From Rhizomys pruinosus (taxonomy: Eukaryota; Chordata; Mammalia; Rodentia; Spalacidae): a stretch of 64,000 nucleotides of DNA. The notes beneath the pieces are model-generated. The model was not told where the DNA came from. It did no database searches and saw only the letters and a list, made by a program, of their open reading frames with translations. The first letter of the stretch is position 1. Each line of letters begins with the position of its first letter. The position numbers and the translations under genes are program-made. Below, piece after piece: positions 42,500-53,445 of this stretch. The DNA is taken from the NCBI GenBank assembly GCA_009823505.1, contig VZQC01005680.1, forward strand, positions 4,088,659 to 4,152,658, in the 5' to 3' direction.

Positions 42500-42715
42500 T
42501 ACTGGAGAGATGGCCTAGTGGTTAAGAGCACCGACTGCTCTTGCAGAGGACCTGGGTTCGATCCCCAGCACCCACATAGCAGCTGAGAACCGTCTTTAAC
42601 TCTAGTTCCAGGGGAATCCGACGCCTTCTTCTGACCTCCGTGGCATTGAACGGCAAGGGTGCACAGACCTTCATGCAGACAGTACATTCATACACATAAA
42701 AATAAATAAAATTTT
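42500..42715 (+). mobile_element. B3-type SINE without the 17-bp duplication
   Basis: 'tactggagagatggcctagtgg' to 'tacacataaaaataaataaaat'. Single 'aactctagttccagggg'. It sits directly on the TSD of the preceding B1. Confidence 0.9.
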
Positions 42716-42844
42716 AAAAATTCTATAAAAAATATATTACCAGAAAGCATTGTAAGGTTTGCAAAATTCCTATGAATTAGAGACTGAGAAAAGACTGAGA
42801 ACAGGAAGACACTTATGTTTATCCTGGCGTAAAAATGAGTCTGT

Positions 42845-42999
42845 GGCTGGGCATGGTGGCACACACCTTTAATCCCTGCACTCAGAGGCAGAGGCCGGTG
42901 GATCTCTGTGAGTTCAAGGCCAGCCTGGTCTACAGAGTGAGCTCCAGGACAGCTGGGGCTACAGAGAGACCCTGTCTCAAAAAGACCAAAAAAAAAAAA
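42845..42999 (+). mobile_element. B1 SINE
   Basis: 'ggctgggcatggtggcacacacc' to 'tctcaaaaagaccaaaaaaa'. Short TSD AGTCTGTG on both sides. Confidence 0.9.
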
Positions 43000-43044
43000 G
43001 TCTGTGACCACAAGGGAAGCTTAATATCTCTGTATTTCCTCTGC

Positions 43045-43685
43045 ATGATGTGTGTGCATATGTATATCTATGTGTGTACACATGTATATCTATGTGTGTC
43101 TCTAGGTATCTGTGTGTATGTGTCTCTGTGTTATAATGTGTATACACCTGTGTCTCTGATGGGTATGAGTGTATCTGTGTGCATAAGAAGTATGTATATG
43201 ATCTGCGCATGTATATATCTATGTGTGTGATGTGTGTATATGTATTTGTGTGTATGAGTGTGCATGTGTGTTTTATGTATCTGTGTGTATTTGTGTGTGC
43301 ATGTGTATGTGTATATGTGTGTATCTGTGCGTGTTTGTGTTTATATGTGTATATATGTGTATGCATGTGTGTATGATGTATATATTGTATATCTATGTGC
43401 ATTTGTGTGTGCATGTGTGTTTTATGTATCTGTGTGTATTTGTGTGTGCATATGTGTATGTGTATATGTGTGTATCTGTGTGTGTTTGTGTTTACATGTG
43501 TATATATGTGTATGTATGTGTGTATGATGTATGTATTGTATATCTATGTGCATTTGTGTGTGCATGTATGTAGGCATATATGATTTATATGTATGTGTGT
43601 ATGTGTCTGTATATGAGTTTGTTTGTACATGTATGGGCATGTGTGTATGTATGTGTATGTGTGTTTATGTCTATGTGTGTGTGAA
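43045..43685. repeat. GT-rich tandem repeat, ~149-bp period
   Basis: A ~149-bp unit starts near 43260 and 43409 ('gtgcatgtgtgttttatg') and again partially near 43556. Each unit has the same order of 'atgtatctgtgtg', 'gtgtttgtgttta' and 'tgtatgatgta' words. Open frames run in several phases on both strands because the repeat lacks stops; none is a gene. Confidence 0.9.
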
Positions 43686-44139
43686 TGAAGACTAGTCTAG
43701 AGTGTACCAACCTATTTCTTCCAGATCCCTTAAAGCAGCACTTTCCAGCAGCAGCCTTTGGTTTCCCAGTGAGAACAAGTTTGCTTAAAGATACAGCTGG
43801 GCTTTTCTTCCAGAGATTCCTGAACCGCCACTGTCTGTAGAACCAGTTGTAACTCTGTTCTAAGCTGCTGATGGCAGGGATACGGTTTCATATATTTTCC
43901 AATGAAGTGCACTTAATTTGTTAACAAGCTAATGTATACTGAATGAAGAGAGTGAGGATGTTTCTTAAATACAAGCAAGTTTTGCAGGTGTGGAACAAGT
44001 TAGCTTCCTGACAGTCCAATGAGGTGTCTTTATGAAGTCAAGTCATGAATGGGGACCTGAGGGACAGAGATGCTGGCTAAGGGCAGAGTTGTAACTGTGA
44101 ATTGGGGTTTCCAAGCTTTAAAAAGCCATATCCACATGT
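43686..44139. other. No gene recognised
   Basis: Unassigned, non-repetitive. Confidence 0.5.
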
Positions 44140-44680
44140 GTGCATGTGGAGGATAGATGACAAGCTTAGGTGTCATTCTTCAGGGACCATTCACCTTGTA
44201 TGTATGTATTTAAAATTTTTTTAAATTAACTTTATTTATTTTTATTTTATGTATGTGAGTGTTTCACCTGCATGTAAGTACACCTGTGTGTGTAATGCCC
44301 ACAGAGGTCAGAAGAGGGCATTGGATTCCCTCGAGCTGGAGTTATAGATAGTTGTTAGCCACCACTTGGGTGCTGGGAACCAAAGCTGAGTCTCCTGCAA
44401 GAGCAGCCAGTGCTCTTAACCACTGAGCCATGTCTCTAGCCTCTAGTTACATTTTTTTTTTCCTTTTAAATACAGGGTCTCTTACTGGCCTGGGGCTCAT
44501 TGATTCAGCTGGGTTGGCTGTCCAGAGAGCTCCAGGGATCTTGCTGTTTCCACCTCACCAGTGCTGGGATTACAAGTGCTTATCACCAGGCTCTTTTACA
44601 ACATGGGTTCTGGGGATCGAACTCATGTCCTCCTGCTTCCATGGCAAGCACTTTACTGACTGAGCCATCTCCCCAACCCT
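44140..44680 (-). mobile_element. B4-type SINE interrupted by a B3
   Basis: B4 parts at 44140-44217 ('gtgtcattcttcagggaccattcacc') and 44441-44680 ('ggtctcttactggcctggggctc' to 'tgagccatctccccaaccc'). Between them a reversed B3 at 44218-44440 ('gtgagtgtttcacctgcatg' to 'cactgagccatgtctctagcc'). Confidence 0.75.
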
Positions 44681-44987
44681 GAATTCCTGACTTCTTAATG
44701 ACATGTATGACATTTGAATGCAGACTGCCCTTCACCTATCTTCAGCATATTTGGCTAACAGTACCAGAGCTCCAGATAGATGCACAGCGATTTCACCCAT
44801 AAAACAAGAGGACAGGAAGGTAGTTCAGAAGGGAAGATTTCTGATACTTCACTATGATGTTTGCATATACTTCACTATGATGTTTGCATATTCTTGGGAA
44901 CTCAGGACACATTATGGTGAACAAAACTGATAAGGAAAATGCTAAGGAACTCTGGGGTCACTACAAACTATTACACTTGGGTGAATT
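44681..44987. other. No gene; small tandem duplication inside
   Basis: Unassigned apart from the perfect 23-bp duplication at 44844-44889. Confidence 0.5.
44844..44889. repeat. Perfect 23-bp tandem duplication
   Basis: Two exact copies of a unit starting 'atacttcactatg' (44844-44866 and 44867-44889). Confidence 0.95.
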
Positions 44988-45115
44988 AATCTCCCTGTAG
45001 CCCCAGCTATCCTGGAACTCACTCTGTAGACCAGGCTGGCTTTGAACTCACAGAGATCCACCTACCTCTGCCTCCTGAGTGCTGGGATTAAAGGCGTGCG
45101 CCACCACACCTGGCA
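44988..45115 (-). mobile_element. B1 SINE
   Basis: 'ctccctgtagccccagctatcctgg' to 'gcgtgcgccaccacacctggc'. Confidence 0.9.
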
Positions 45116-45129
45116 TGGGTGGATTTTTT

Positions 45130-45317
45130 AAAGACTACTTTTATTTATGTGTATATGTGCATGTGAGTGAAGGACTCACAGAGGCAAAAGAGGGCGTCAG
45201 ATCCTCTGGAGCCGGTTCCAGGCAGTTGTGAGTCACCCGATGCGGCTGCTGAGACATGAACTCAGGTCTTCTGTAAGAACAGCAAGCACTCTGAACTGTG
45301 GATCCATCTCTCCAGCC
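45130..45317 (-). mobile_element. B3-type SINE
   Basis: 'ttatttatgtgtatatgtgc' to 'gtggatccatctctccagcc'. Confidence 0.8.
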
Positions 45318-46448
45318 ATTGGATAGAATTTCCAAGTTCAGCATTCACAGGAAATAAGCACACCACACTGGCAGTTCACACAACTGAACCACACATAAAT
45401 GAATTTCCTCACTCTCACATCCTAAGAAGACCTTTCACCTGGACTTCCAGGATATATCACTGAGATTCTTTCTCCTAAGTGATACCAAAGAAAAGAATTA
45501 TGCAAAGCAAGAGTATTTCCAAAATATTTCCTTCCCTGCAAGATGCAATCTGAAAACTGCTTGCTTCATGGCTAGGAATGGCACATGTTATTAAGTGAAT
45601 GACAGGAGAACAGGGAACCATGCACCAAAGTGACTATTTCCTTCTTAACATGTAGAGCTTTTGTGTATCGAGAGGATGTCCATGCACAAAGCTCGGGACA
45701 AGGAGTCTTAAATTGAAGGAACAAGAAATCCAAAAGGAAATTCTTTTATAAATTGTGTCTCCGCCCCCAGCTCCTCACCTAATCACTTCCATCAGCATCC
45801 ATTGTCTTTCAAATTAGAAAATGGATGGGTGCTTGGTACATGGAGAACAAAGTGTGGAGCCATTTGCAGATCAAGTCTTAGCCACAGGCAGAGGAGAAGC
45901 TGGTGGGCACTGGCCCCAGGAATTCCTGAGCTTGCTCACCATCAGCAGAAAAATACCACTGTCTTGTCTGAGAACTGAACAGGAAATGGTCTCCCTGGAG
46001 GCTGGTAGTGAAGTCCAACCTGGGAAACATGTACTGTAAAGGAGAGTGCCTATCTCCCTTCTCATAGACCAAAATACAGCATCAGCCAGGAGAGGGGAGT
46101 TAAGCCTTGCACTATGGAAATCCTTCTTTTCTGAAGGTCAAGCTATGAAAACAGGCAGGTTGCAGAGTGGCCTGGGACCTGGGCTCTTCTTCCATGGAAG
46201 TCCCAACTGTGGAACGTGGACCACAGTAAGGAGGCCTGACGTTGTCACTACGTGTCACATAAAAGCACAACTCTCACTCTAGGGTAACAGACAGTTATTC
46301 TGGAGCCAAATATGAGTGACCATGGCCCAGGAGCAGAGATTTAGGTTACTGCAAATTCCATGTTCTGACATGGAAACAGTTTCATGAAGTTTTTATAATA
46401 AGAGAAGAAAGCCATAAAAGTGGGGAGAATTCTACTGTACCCCCATCT
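45318..46448. other. No gene recognised
   Basis: About 1.1 kb without clear repeats. Overlapping 64-78-codon frames have no identifiable domain. Confidence 0.45.
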
Positions 46449-46860
46449 TGGTTACTTTCTATTACTACCATGACCCAAGGCAACTTGTGGAAGATGGGGT
46501 TTATCTTATCTTACATCTCTCAGTTCATCACTGAGGGAAGCCACGGCAGGAGCTCAGGGCAGGAATCTGGACTACAGACGTGGAGGAACCCTGCATACTG
46601 GCTTGCTCCCCTAACTTATGCTCAGCTTTTTTTTTTTTTTGGTCTTTTTGAGATAGGGTCTCCCTGTAGCCCTAGCTGTCCTCGAACTCACTCTGTAGAC
46701 CAGGCTGGCCTTGAACTCATAAAGATCCGCCTGCTTCTGCCTCCCAAGTGCTAGGATTAAAGGCGGGTGCCACCATGCCCAGCTAGCTTTTCTTAAACAA
46801 CTGAGGTTCCCTCTACCTTGGTGTGTCAAGCTGACACCTGAAGCCATCCAGCACAGACCC
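46449..46860 (-). mobile_element. MaLR-type LTR split by a B1
   Basis: 'ttggttactttctattactaccatgaccc' and 'cagttcatcactgagggaagcc' are a reversed LTR; 'gtgtgtcaagctgacacctgaagcc' resumes after the B1 at 46630-46790. Confidence 0.75.
46630..46790 (-). mobile_element. B1 SINE inside the LTR
   Basis: 'ggtctttttgagatagggtctccc' to 'gccaccatgcccagc'. It is flanked by 'agctttt'-like sequence on each side, probably a short TSD. Confidence 0.9.
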
Positions 46861-47605
46861 TTAGAGGCAGACAGCTTCTTAGCCCATGAGTTGGTGGAAG
46901 CTGGTGGTCTGCTGAGTCAATACATTCCAAAAGGTTTCTGTTAGTCACAGGATGTTAATACAGACACAGAGGTGAGCAAGGAATGACTATTTAGGGAGCT
47001 AAAGATGGCCCATGATGAACTGTAAAAACACTCTGGACCTGCAACATTCAAAAACTATGCATCATCCTTGAAATTCTAATCAGTTGATCAGCCTTGCAGA
47101 AGGTCTGAAGATGAAGGTTTTTGGAGAACTTTTGTTCACATGGAGTTGTTAGGGTCAGAGCCTGGGCCTTCATAGCCCTAACAAGCTACACTTGGCCACA
47201 TGTCTTTAATAGGTGAATTAAACAGACAAGTAATAGGAACAGCAGAGAAAGGAGATTCCATCCATGAGGCCACACTGGGAAGAGGAACAAAGAGGTCAGC
47301 TGGCTTTCCTCTCTCCAGGTCCATCTTTGGGGTCTTGACAGGAGGTTCAGGTTTAGACGGAGGGCAGAGGTCTGCATAGCTGAGCAGTCCTGGTCCAGCT
47401 GTGGTCTGTCCATCAGTGGCTATCACTGCTTCATCTCCAGTCTCTCCTGCGAGGTGGTCTGACCAGGCGTCAGAACTCTGTGGGATCTCTTCCTGGGAGC
47501 AAGTGACCCTCTGGCTGCTCCAGGCTCCAGCCTCTTCCTTCTCCCAGCAGAAGACTCCAAGGGAAATGCTTTTTCCTTGGGAACAATTGTCTCAATAATC
47601 TGACA
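46861..47605. other. No gene recognised
   Basis: Non-repetitive by eye. 'ctttaataggtgaattaaacagac' near 47205 could be part of an unidentified reversed LTR. Confidence 0.4.
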
Positions 47606-47606
47606 G

Positions 47607-47800
47607 CTGGGCTGGAGTTTGCTCAGTGGTTCAGAGCACTGGCTGCTCTTGCAGAGGACCCAGGTTCAGTTACCAGCACCCATATGGCATCTAATAACTG
47701 TCCCTAACTACAGTTTCAGGGGATATGATGCCCTCCTCTGGCCTCTGCGGACACTGCAAACGCATGGTACCCTTAAATACATGCATATAAATATATATAA
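47607..47800 (+). mobile_element. B3-type SINE
   Basis: 'tgggctggagtttgctcagtgg' to 'ctgcggacactgcaaacgc'. Its tail passes into the AT repeat. Confidence 0.8.
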
Positions 47801-47931
47801 AATATAAATCTAAATATATATATAATATATAAAATATAAATTATTATATTTATATTTTATATATTATATATGCATATATAATATATAAAATATAAATATA
47901 AATATATATAAATATATATACATATAAAATA

Positions 47932-47966
<35 letters not shown>

Positions 47967-47975
47967 AATAGATAA
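47801..47975. repeat. AT-rich palindromic repeat plus (TAAA)n
   Basis: A perfect 21-bp inverted repeat (47821-47841 with 47848-47868, 6-bp loop). A third direct copy of the left arm lies at 47877-47897, and an (AAAT)n tract at ~47932-47968. Confidence 0.9.
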
Positions 47976-48012
47976 TCTGACAGCCCAAGGGAAGGGTGCA
48001 AAAGTCTTTTTA

Positions 48013-48254
48013 AAAATATTTTATTTATTTATTTTTATGTGTATGAATGTACTGTCTACATGTAGGTTTGTGCACCTGTGTCATGCAATGCCATGGAGGT
48101 CAGAAGAGGGCGTCAGATTCTCCTGGAACTGGAGTTCTCCTGGAATTGGAGTTACAGATGGTTCTCAGCTGCCTTGTGGGTGCTGGGGATCAAACCTGGG
48201 TCCTCCACAAGAACAGTCGGTGCTCTTAACCACGGAGCCATCTCTCCAGCCCCA
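48013..48254 (-). mobile_element. Young B3-type SINE, 17-bp duplication, TSD
   Basis: 'cctggaactggagttctcctggaattgg' in the middle, head 'aaccacggagccatctctccagcccc'. TSD CAAAAGTCTTTTTA at 47999-48012 and 48255-48268. Confidence 0.95.
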
Positions 48255-48268
48255 CAAAAGTCTTTTTA

Positions 48269-48719
48269 GAATTCCTGCCAGGAGGAACAGTGATAGTCAC
48301 ACATAGGGCCAGAGGAAAGTGAGGGCTGGAATTCAAGAGCATCTCTGAATAAAGCTCTTAGCAACAGAAATGGGGGAATCTGATTGCTCAGGACACCTAG
48401 TTCCCAACACACCATTGGTTGACACACTGCTGTTATTAAGAAATTAATTTTTTGTCAAACTGTCTGAAGAACTCCCTTAAACTCAGTAGGAAGACTTGTT
48501 TTGCCTTCCAATTAAGATGCCTCTGGGGTAGTGGAAGTGCATGACAGAGATGGAGGTGATGTGCAGGGGACCTGGGAACGTAGCAAAAGTAGAATTCCTT
48601 AAGACCATTATCAGGGAAGCTGGACAATCACAACACTTGGATTTTAGTATTTATTTCAATTTAGGTCACCCATGTGCAACCATGGTCACTTTTGACCTCT
48701 TACTCTCCAGGACCACATC
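48269..48719. other. No gene recognised
   Basis: Unassigned spacer between two young SINEs. Confidence 0.5.
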
Positions 48720-48732
48720 CTCCATAGTTTTT

Positions 48733-48980
48733 AAATTTTTTTAAAATTTTATTTTATTTTTGTATGCATATGAATGTACTGTCTGCACGTAGGTCTGTTC
48801 ACCCGTGTCGTGCAATGCCGCAGAGGTCAGAAGAGGGTGTCGGATTCCCCTGGAACTGGAGTTCTCCTGGAATTGGAGTTACAGATGGTTCTCAGCCGCC
48901 ATGTGGGTGCTGGGGATCGAACCCAGGTCCTCTGCAAGAGCAGTCGGTGCTCTTAACCGGTAGGCTATCTCTCCAGCCCC
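48733..48980 (-). mobile_element. Young B3-type SINE, 17-bp duplication, TSD
   Basis: High-CpG copy ('cgtgtcgtgcaatgccg', 'gatcgaaccc'). TSD CTCCAT(A/G)GTTTTT at 48720-48732 and 48981-48993. Confidence 0.95.
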
Positions 48981-49204
48981 TCTCCATGGTTTTTTTTAAA
49001 GAAATCCCCAGATTTCTTTAAGGCTTATGAAAATCCTGTAAAACAGGCACTACAGTCTTCAGTTTCTCATGGGAGGAACAAAAAGCTTTTGAAGTGAGGT
49101 TAGCTGACCTGTGAAACAAGAGAGGTGTGATTTTCACCCAGATACACTTTGTACCAAATGCTGCGATTCTGTGTTCCAATTTAGTGGTTTATGAAGAGAC
49201 ATCC

Positions 49205-49555
49205 ATCAAATCACATCACTAATTGTGTTTTCTGCAACAAAAATACCTGACAAAAGCAACTTAAGGAAGGATTTATTTTGATTTACAGTTTGAAGGTACA
49301 GTCCACCATGGTGGGGAAGATCCAGCAGCAGGAATGTGAGGAGGCTGGGTGATGGTCACGTGACATCCACAATCAGGAAGTAGAGAATAGACAGGAAGTG
49401 AGCAGGGCTATACAACCTCAGGGCCCTCCCCCAGAGACACATTTCATCCAGCAAAGTTCCACTTCCTGAAGTTTCCGTAATCTCACAAAACAGCACCACC
49501 TATTGGGTATTTAAACACAAGAGCCTATGGGGGACATTTCACATTCAAAACACAT
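49205..49555 (-). mobile_element. MaLR-type solo LTR
   Basis: Reverse copy: 'tgtgttttctgcaacaaaaatacctgac', 'tttattttgatttacag', 'caaaacagcaccacctattggg' and 'gcctatgggggacatttcac'. These match the order of 57040-57400. Confidence 0.8.
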
Positions 49556-49622
49556 TCTCTGTCCCTCTTTCCTCCCTCCTTCCCTCCCTCCCTCCCTCCC
49601 TCCCTTCCTTCTTTCCTTCCTG
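49556..49622. repeat. (CCCT/CCTT)n microsatellite
   Basis: Pyrimidine tetranucleotide run following the LTR end. Confidence 0.9.
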
Positions 49623-49950
49623 TTAGGCTGAGGATAAAATTAAAGGAATAAGTGTTGAATGGGACATCCTGCCAGAGGAGGAAAACTGAAGAAGATGGTG
49701 ATTCCAGGAGAACTGGATCAGCCAAGGATTCGGTGCACATTGTATTGGGGCAGGAAAAAGAGCAGAAGACAAGAATGGACATCCGAGAACCCATGTTAAG
49801 GGAGAGCTTCTGAATGTAGCGCGAGAATGCAACTGCTGCTCAGACTACACATGGGCCGCAGCCCCTCCCCTCTTACAGATCCACACAGCAGGGGCGGCAG
49901 CCCCTCCCCCTTACAGACACACACAGGCACAAAGCCTGTGCTGCTCTAGA

Positions 49951-50344
49951 TGTGCTGGTTAGTTTTCACCTGCTTAACCAGCTAGAGACAGCTGGGAAGG
50001 AACTTCAGCTGAGAAATTTCCTCCATCAGGCTGGCCTGCGGCCATGTCTGTGAGGCATTTTCTTGGTTGCTAATTAATGAAGGAGGGCTCAGCCCACTGT
50101 GGGCAGTGCCATCCCTGGGAAGGTGAGCCTGGGCTGTATAAGAAAGGTAGCTGAGGACAAGCCAGGGGAACCAAGTCAGTAAGCAGTGTTCCTCCATGGT
50201 CTCTGCTTCAGTTCTTGCCTTGAGTTCCTGCCTTGGCTTCCCTTGATGATGGACTGTGGCCTGTAAGCCAAATAATTCCTTTCCTTCTCTTCCATTGGTT
50301 TTGGTCATGAGGTTTATCACAGCAGCAGAAAGGCAACTAAGACA
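49951..50344 (+). mobile_element. MaLR-type solo LTR
   Basis: 394 bp from TGTGCTGGTTAG to CAACTAAGACA, with 'cccactgtgggcagtgccatcc', TATA-like 'ctgtataagaaagg' and degenerate polyA 'gccaaataattcc'. Confidence 0.85.
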
Positions 50345-50460
50345 GTAACTCACAGTGGCCTCAAACTCACCTTATAGTCCAAGTTGGCTGCAACTTGCAG
50401 TGATCCTCCTGCCTAAGCCTCTCAAGTGCTAAGATTACAGGTATGATCCATCACACTCCA
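50345..50460 (-). mobile_element. Old B1-like SINE
   Basis: 'tggcctcaaactcaccttatagtcc' to 'gattacaggtatgatccatcac'. Confidence 0.55.
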
Positions 50461-50476
50461 TTTAAAATAATGTTTC

Positions 50477-50655
50477 CTGCCGGGCGTGGTGGTGCACACC
50501 TTTAATCCTAGCACTTGACAGAGAGGCAAGCGGATCTTTGTGAGTTCAAGGCCAGCCTGGTCTACAGACTGAGTTCCAGGACAGCTGGGACTACAGGGAG
50601 ACCCTGTCTTGAAAAGACCAAATATAAACAAACAAACAAATAAATAAATAAATAA
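50477..50655 (+). mobile_element. B1 SINE with TSD
   Basis: 'tgccgggcgtggtggtgcacacc' to 'ccctgtcttgaaaagacc', then an (AAAC/AAAT)n tail. Flanked by 'aaaataatgttt' on both sides. Confidence 0.9.
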
Positions 50656-50990
50656 AATAATGTTTTCTGTCCAAATATTTACAAATTATAACTCAGTAGA
50701 TACAATCTGGTGTTTGCATCAGATTGAGATGTGTTTGTATATGGTTAAAATTCTTCACTTGGCACAACCTGTAATATTATGGTCATGTGCTTATGATAGA
50801 GGTGCTGAAACTGAGTTGCAAAGGAGTTAAAAAAATATCAGCAAGGACTTCCCAGAGCTGGAGCCTGCAAATAAACCCGTGTTGCCCAGCTTTTCTCCTA
50901 CCTGAAACTCCAGGAACAAACAGTCAGTCCATGCAGCGCCTGCAACCTTTCTTCCCAGCTATTGTCTTTATGTGTTATGTTTCTCTTTCC
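50656..50990. other. No gene recognised
   Basis: Unassigned, AT-rich. Confidence 0.5.
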
Positions 50991-51131
50991 TTCTCTCTTT
51001 CTTTCCTTCTTCCCTCAATTCCTCCCTCTTTCTCTCTCCCTCCCTCCCTCTCTCTCCCCCTTCCTTCCTTCCTTCCTTCCTTCCTTCCTTCCTTCCTTCC
51101 TTCCTTCCTTCCTTCCTTCCTTCCTTCCTTC

Positions 51132-51182
<51 letters not shown>

Positions 51183-51194
51183 TTCTTTCTTTCC
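50991..51194. repeat. Pyrimidine repeat: (CCTT)n then (CTTT)n
   Basis: Irregular CT-rich start, pure CCTT from ~51061 to ~51134, then pure CTTT to ~51180. The switch of unit is abrupt. The 185-codon plus frame is caused by this tract. Confidence 0.95.
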
Positions 51195-51195
51195 A

Positions 51196-51325
51196 GGGTC
51201 TCTCTGTACCTCAGCTGGCCTGGAACTCATTATGTAGACCTCAGTTTGGCTTCAGTCTCACAGAGATTCAGCTGCCTCTGCATCCTGAATGCTGGGATTA
51301 ATGGCGGGTATCCCCCACACGCAGC
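51196..51325 (-). mobile_element. B1 SINE
   Basis: 'cagggtctctctgtacctcagctggcctgg' to 'gattaatggcgggtatccccc'. The pyrimidine tract is its expanded reversed tail. Confidence 0.8.
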
Positions 51326-51597
51326 TTTTGTGCTTATCCTTTAAACAAGACTATCTGGAACTTTAGAAGGATAGTTCTGTTCCAGGGTTACAACTACATT
51401 GTCATACTATCATTCAGTTTGTATGCTGGGGGACAGTACCACTGTAGCATATTAAATCCAGCAGGACAGTCATCTAGGAGGATCATGGATCTTAGACGAT
51501 AAAGATCTGGAAAAACCACATGAAGGTGGTACTACTTACAGTAACGGACACAGTTTCACAAATTGGCCATCTCTAGCATCTCTGTTCTGTTACACAG
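51326..51597. other. No gene recognised
   Basis: Unassigned. Confidence 0.5.
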
Positions 51598-51610
51598 AGA
51601 TTTTTTTTAA

Positions 51611-51849
51611 TTTTTTAAAAATTTATTTATTTATGTGTATGAATGTACTGTCTGAATGCAGGTCTGTGCACCCATGTCTTGCAATGCCACGGAGGTCAGA
51701 AGAGGGTGTTGGATTCCCCTGGAACTGGAGTTCTCCTGGAATTGGAGTTACAGACGGTTCTCAGCTGCCATGTGGGTGCTGGGGATCGAACCCGGGTCCT
51801 CTGCAAGAGCAGTCGGTGCTCTTAACCACTAGGCCATCTCTCCATCCCC
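51611..51849 (-). mobile_element. Young B3-type SINE, 17-bp duplication, TSD
   Basis: Duplicated 17-mer in reverse and head 'aaccactaggccatctctcc'. TSD AGATTTTTTTTAA at about 51598-51610 and 51851-51863. Confidence 0.9.
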
Positions 51850-51924
51850 AAGATTTTTTTTTAAATCTAAGTCCAGCCCAGGAAAATGGGATCTTAAAAC
51901 TCCCCTACCATTTTTAAGATTGAT

Positions 51925-52245
51925 TTTTATTCTTTTAATTTTGTGGGGTGCATGTGTGTGTGTGTGTGTGTATGCACATTTGCAATGTATCTACATATGT
52001 ATATGCAGGTATATGCTTCTATGTATGTGTGTGTGGAGGCCAGGAGAACATCAGGTATTCTATTCTACCTACCTCATTTCCTTGAGACAGGGTCTTTCTC
52101 TGAGTCTGGAGCTAGGCTGGTGACCAGCAGGCCTAGTAGCTGCCTGTTTCTGCCATCCACAGCTCCTGAGTTGCAGGGACATGTGCAGCATGCTTAGCTT
52201 TGTGTGGGTGTGAAGCACAGTTCTTGGTTGCTAAGCCCATTCCTT
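51925..52245 (-). mobile_element. B4-type SINE
   Basis: GT-rich tail, 'gtgtggaggccaggagaacatcagg', 'cttgagacagggtctttctctgagtctggagc' and 'ggttgctaagcccattcc'. Confidence 0.7.
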
Positions 52246-52934
52246 TAAGAGGTATAGGATAGAAGACTTCTGTATCTGAACTTCTGAACTTCAGGGACAT
52301 GTGCAAATATACTTGGCTTTATGCACGTGCTGTGGATTTGAACTCCGGTCTCAGTGCCATTGTCCTATGAGTCACTTTTTCGTCCTTAAGACTGAAATTG
52401 GGAAAATATTATAGAATTTTCTCTCAACAGAAAATGCATAGGTATAACTAACTAGCATGTCAACTTGCCTTACTGTAACCTTTATCTGATACTAAAGTCC
52501 TGACAGGAAAGAAAAAGATGTGCCCCTCCCCATTTTCATTAGGAAGTAAGTTATGAAATTGTGGAAAAACATAAACCTGTCTCTCTTTCTGACACAGTAC
52601 ACTCAGAACACATCTCCACAAAATTCTACAAAAGAACAAGGAACTCTTTACATCTTGAGAAAAGACAACTATATCAGATATAAATATTTATGAGTAAAGT
52701 ATTTCTATTCTAACCTGCTACAAGTTTAGAGAGCACTCACAATTTCTGGCATATGGCCTTATCTATTTATCCACAGGGAACTGGTTCCAAGATTCTTCCA
52801 TGGATACTGAAATCCAGGGACGCACAAATCTTGAGACTATAACACTATTGCTTCCCCTTTTTTGTACTTACAAAATTGATATGTTTAGAGACACAGGATT
52901 TGGAGCTGAAGTTGATCTCCAGGAAGAAGTATAC
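52246..52934. other. No gene recognised
   Basis: Unassigned. A SINE-like fragment 'gtgctgtggatttgaactccgg' is visible near 52328. Confidence 0.5.
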
Positions 52935-52936
52935 AA

Positions 52937-53445
52937 AAAGCTACAGAGATGTCTCAGCAGGTAAGAGTGCTTGATGTATAGACATGAGGATCGGAATTCA
53001 GATCCCAACATTTTTGTAAAAAGCCAGGTGCATAGACAGGACGTGGCGGTGCACACCTTTAATCTAGCACTCAAGAAGCAGGGGCAGGTGGATCTCTGTA
53101 AGACTGAGGCCAGCCTAGTCTACATAGGGAGTTCCAGGCCAGGGCCACATGGCAAGGACCTATCTCAATAAAAAGTCCAGGTTTGGGTATAGCTGTATGA
53201 AGCCTGTAGCCCCAGGAATGTGTGGGGCAGGAGGACAGCTGCGGCTTCCTGACCATAGCCTAGGGCCAGGTTCAGTGAGACACCCTGTGTCAAGGGAATA
53301 GGGCAGAGAGTGATGGAGTGGGATACTTGATATCTGCTTCCAGTCTCCATGCATGTGCACAGGTGCCTGTAACCACACACACACACACACACACATATCT
53401 ACACACAGGCACCTCACACACATACCACACAAATAAATGCAACCC
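52937..53445 (+). mobile_element. B4-type SINE interrupted by a B1
   Basis: Head 'aagctacagagatgtctcagc' to about 53030, B1 at ~53036-53175 ('ggacgtggcggtgcacacc'), then the B4 continues ('ggtatagctgtatgaagcctgtagcccc') into a CA tail at 53377. Confidence 0.65.

Noticed and set aside
42977..43583. Overlapping 60-145 codon frames rich in Cys/Val or His/Thr
   Set aside because: They come from the 149-bp GT-rich tandem repeat and appear on both strands. The CA-rich tract at 25230-25765 does the same.
43260..43700. Regular repeats considered as a CRISPR array
   Set aside because: The units are contiguous tandem copies of a low-complexity sequence in a mammalian genome, without spacers of unrelated sequence.
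50787..51344. 185-codon frame with long Ser/Leu/Phe/Pro runs
   Set aside because: Produced by the CCTT/CTTT microsatellite, which lacks stops in some frames.
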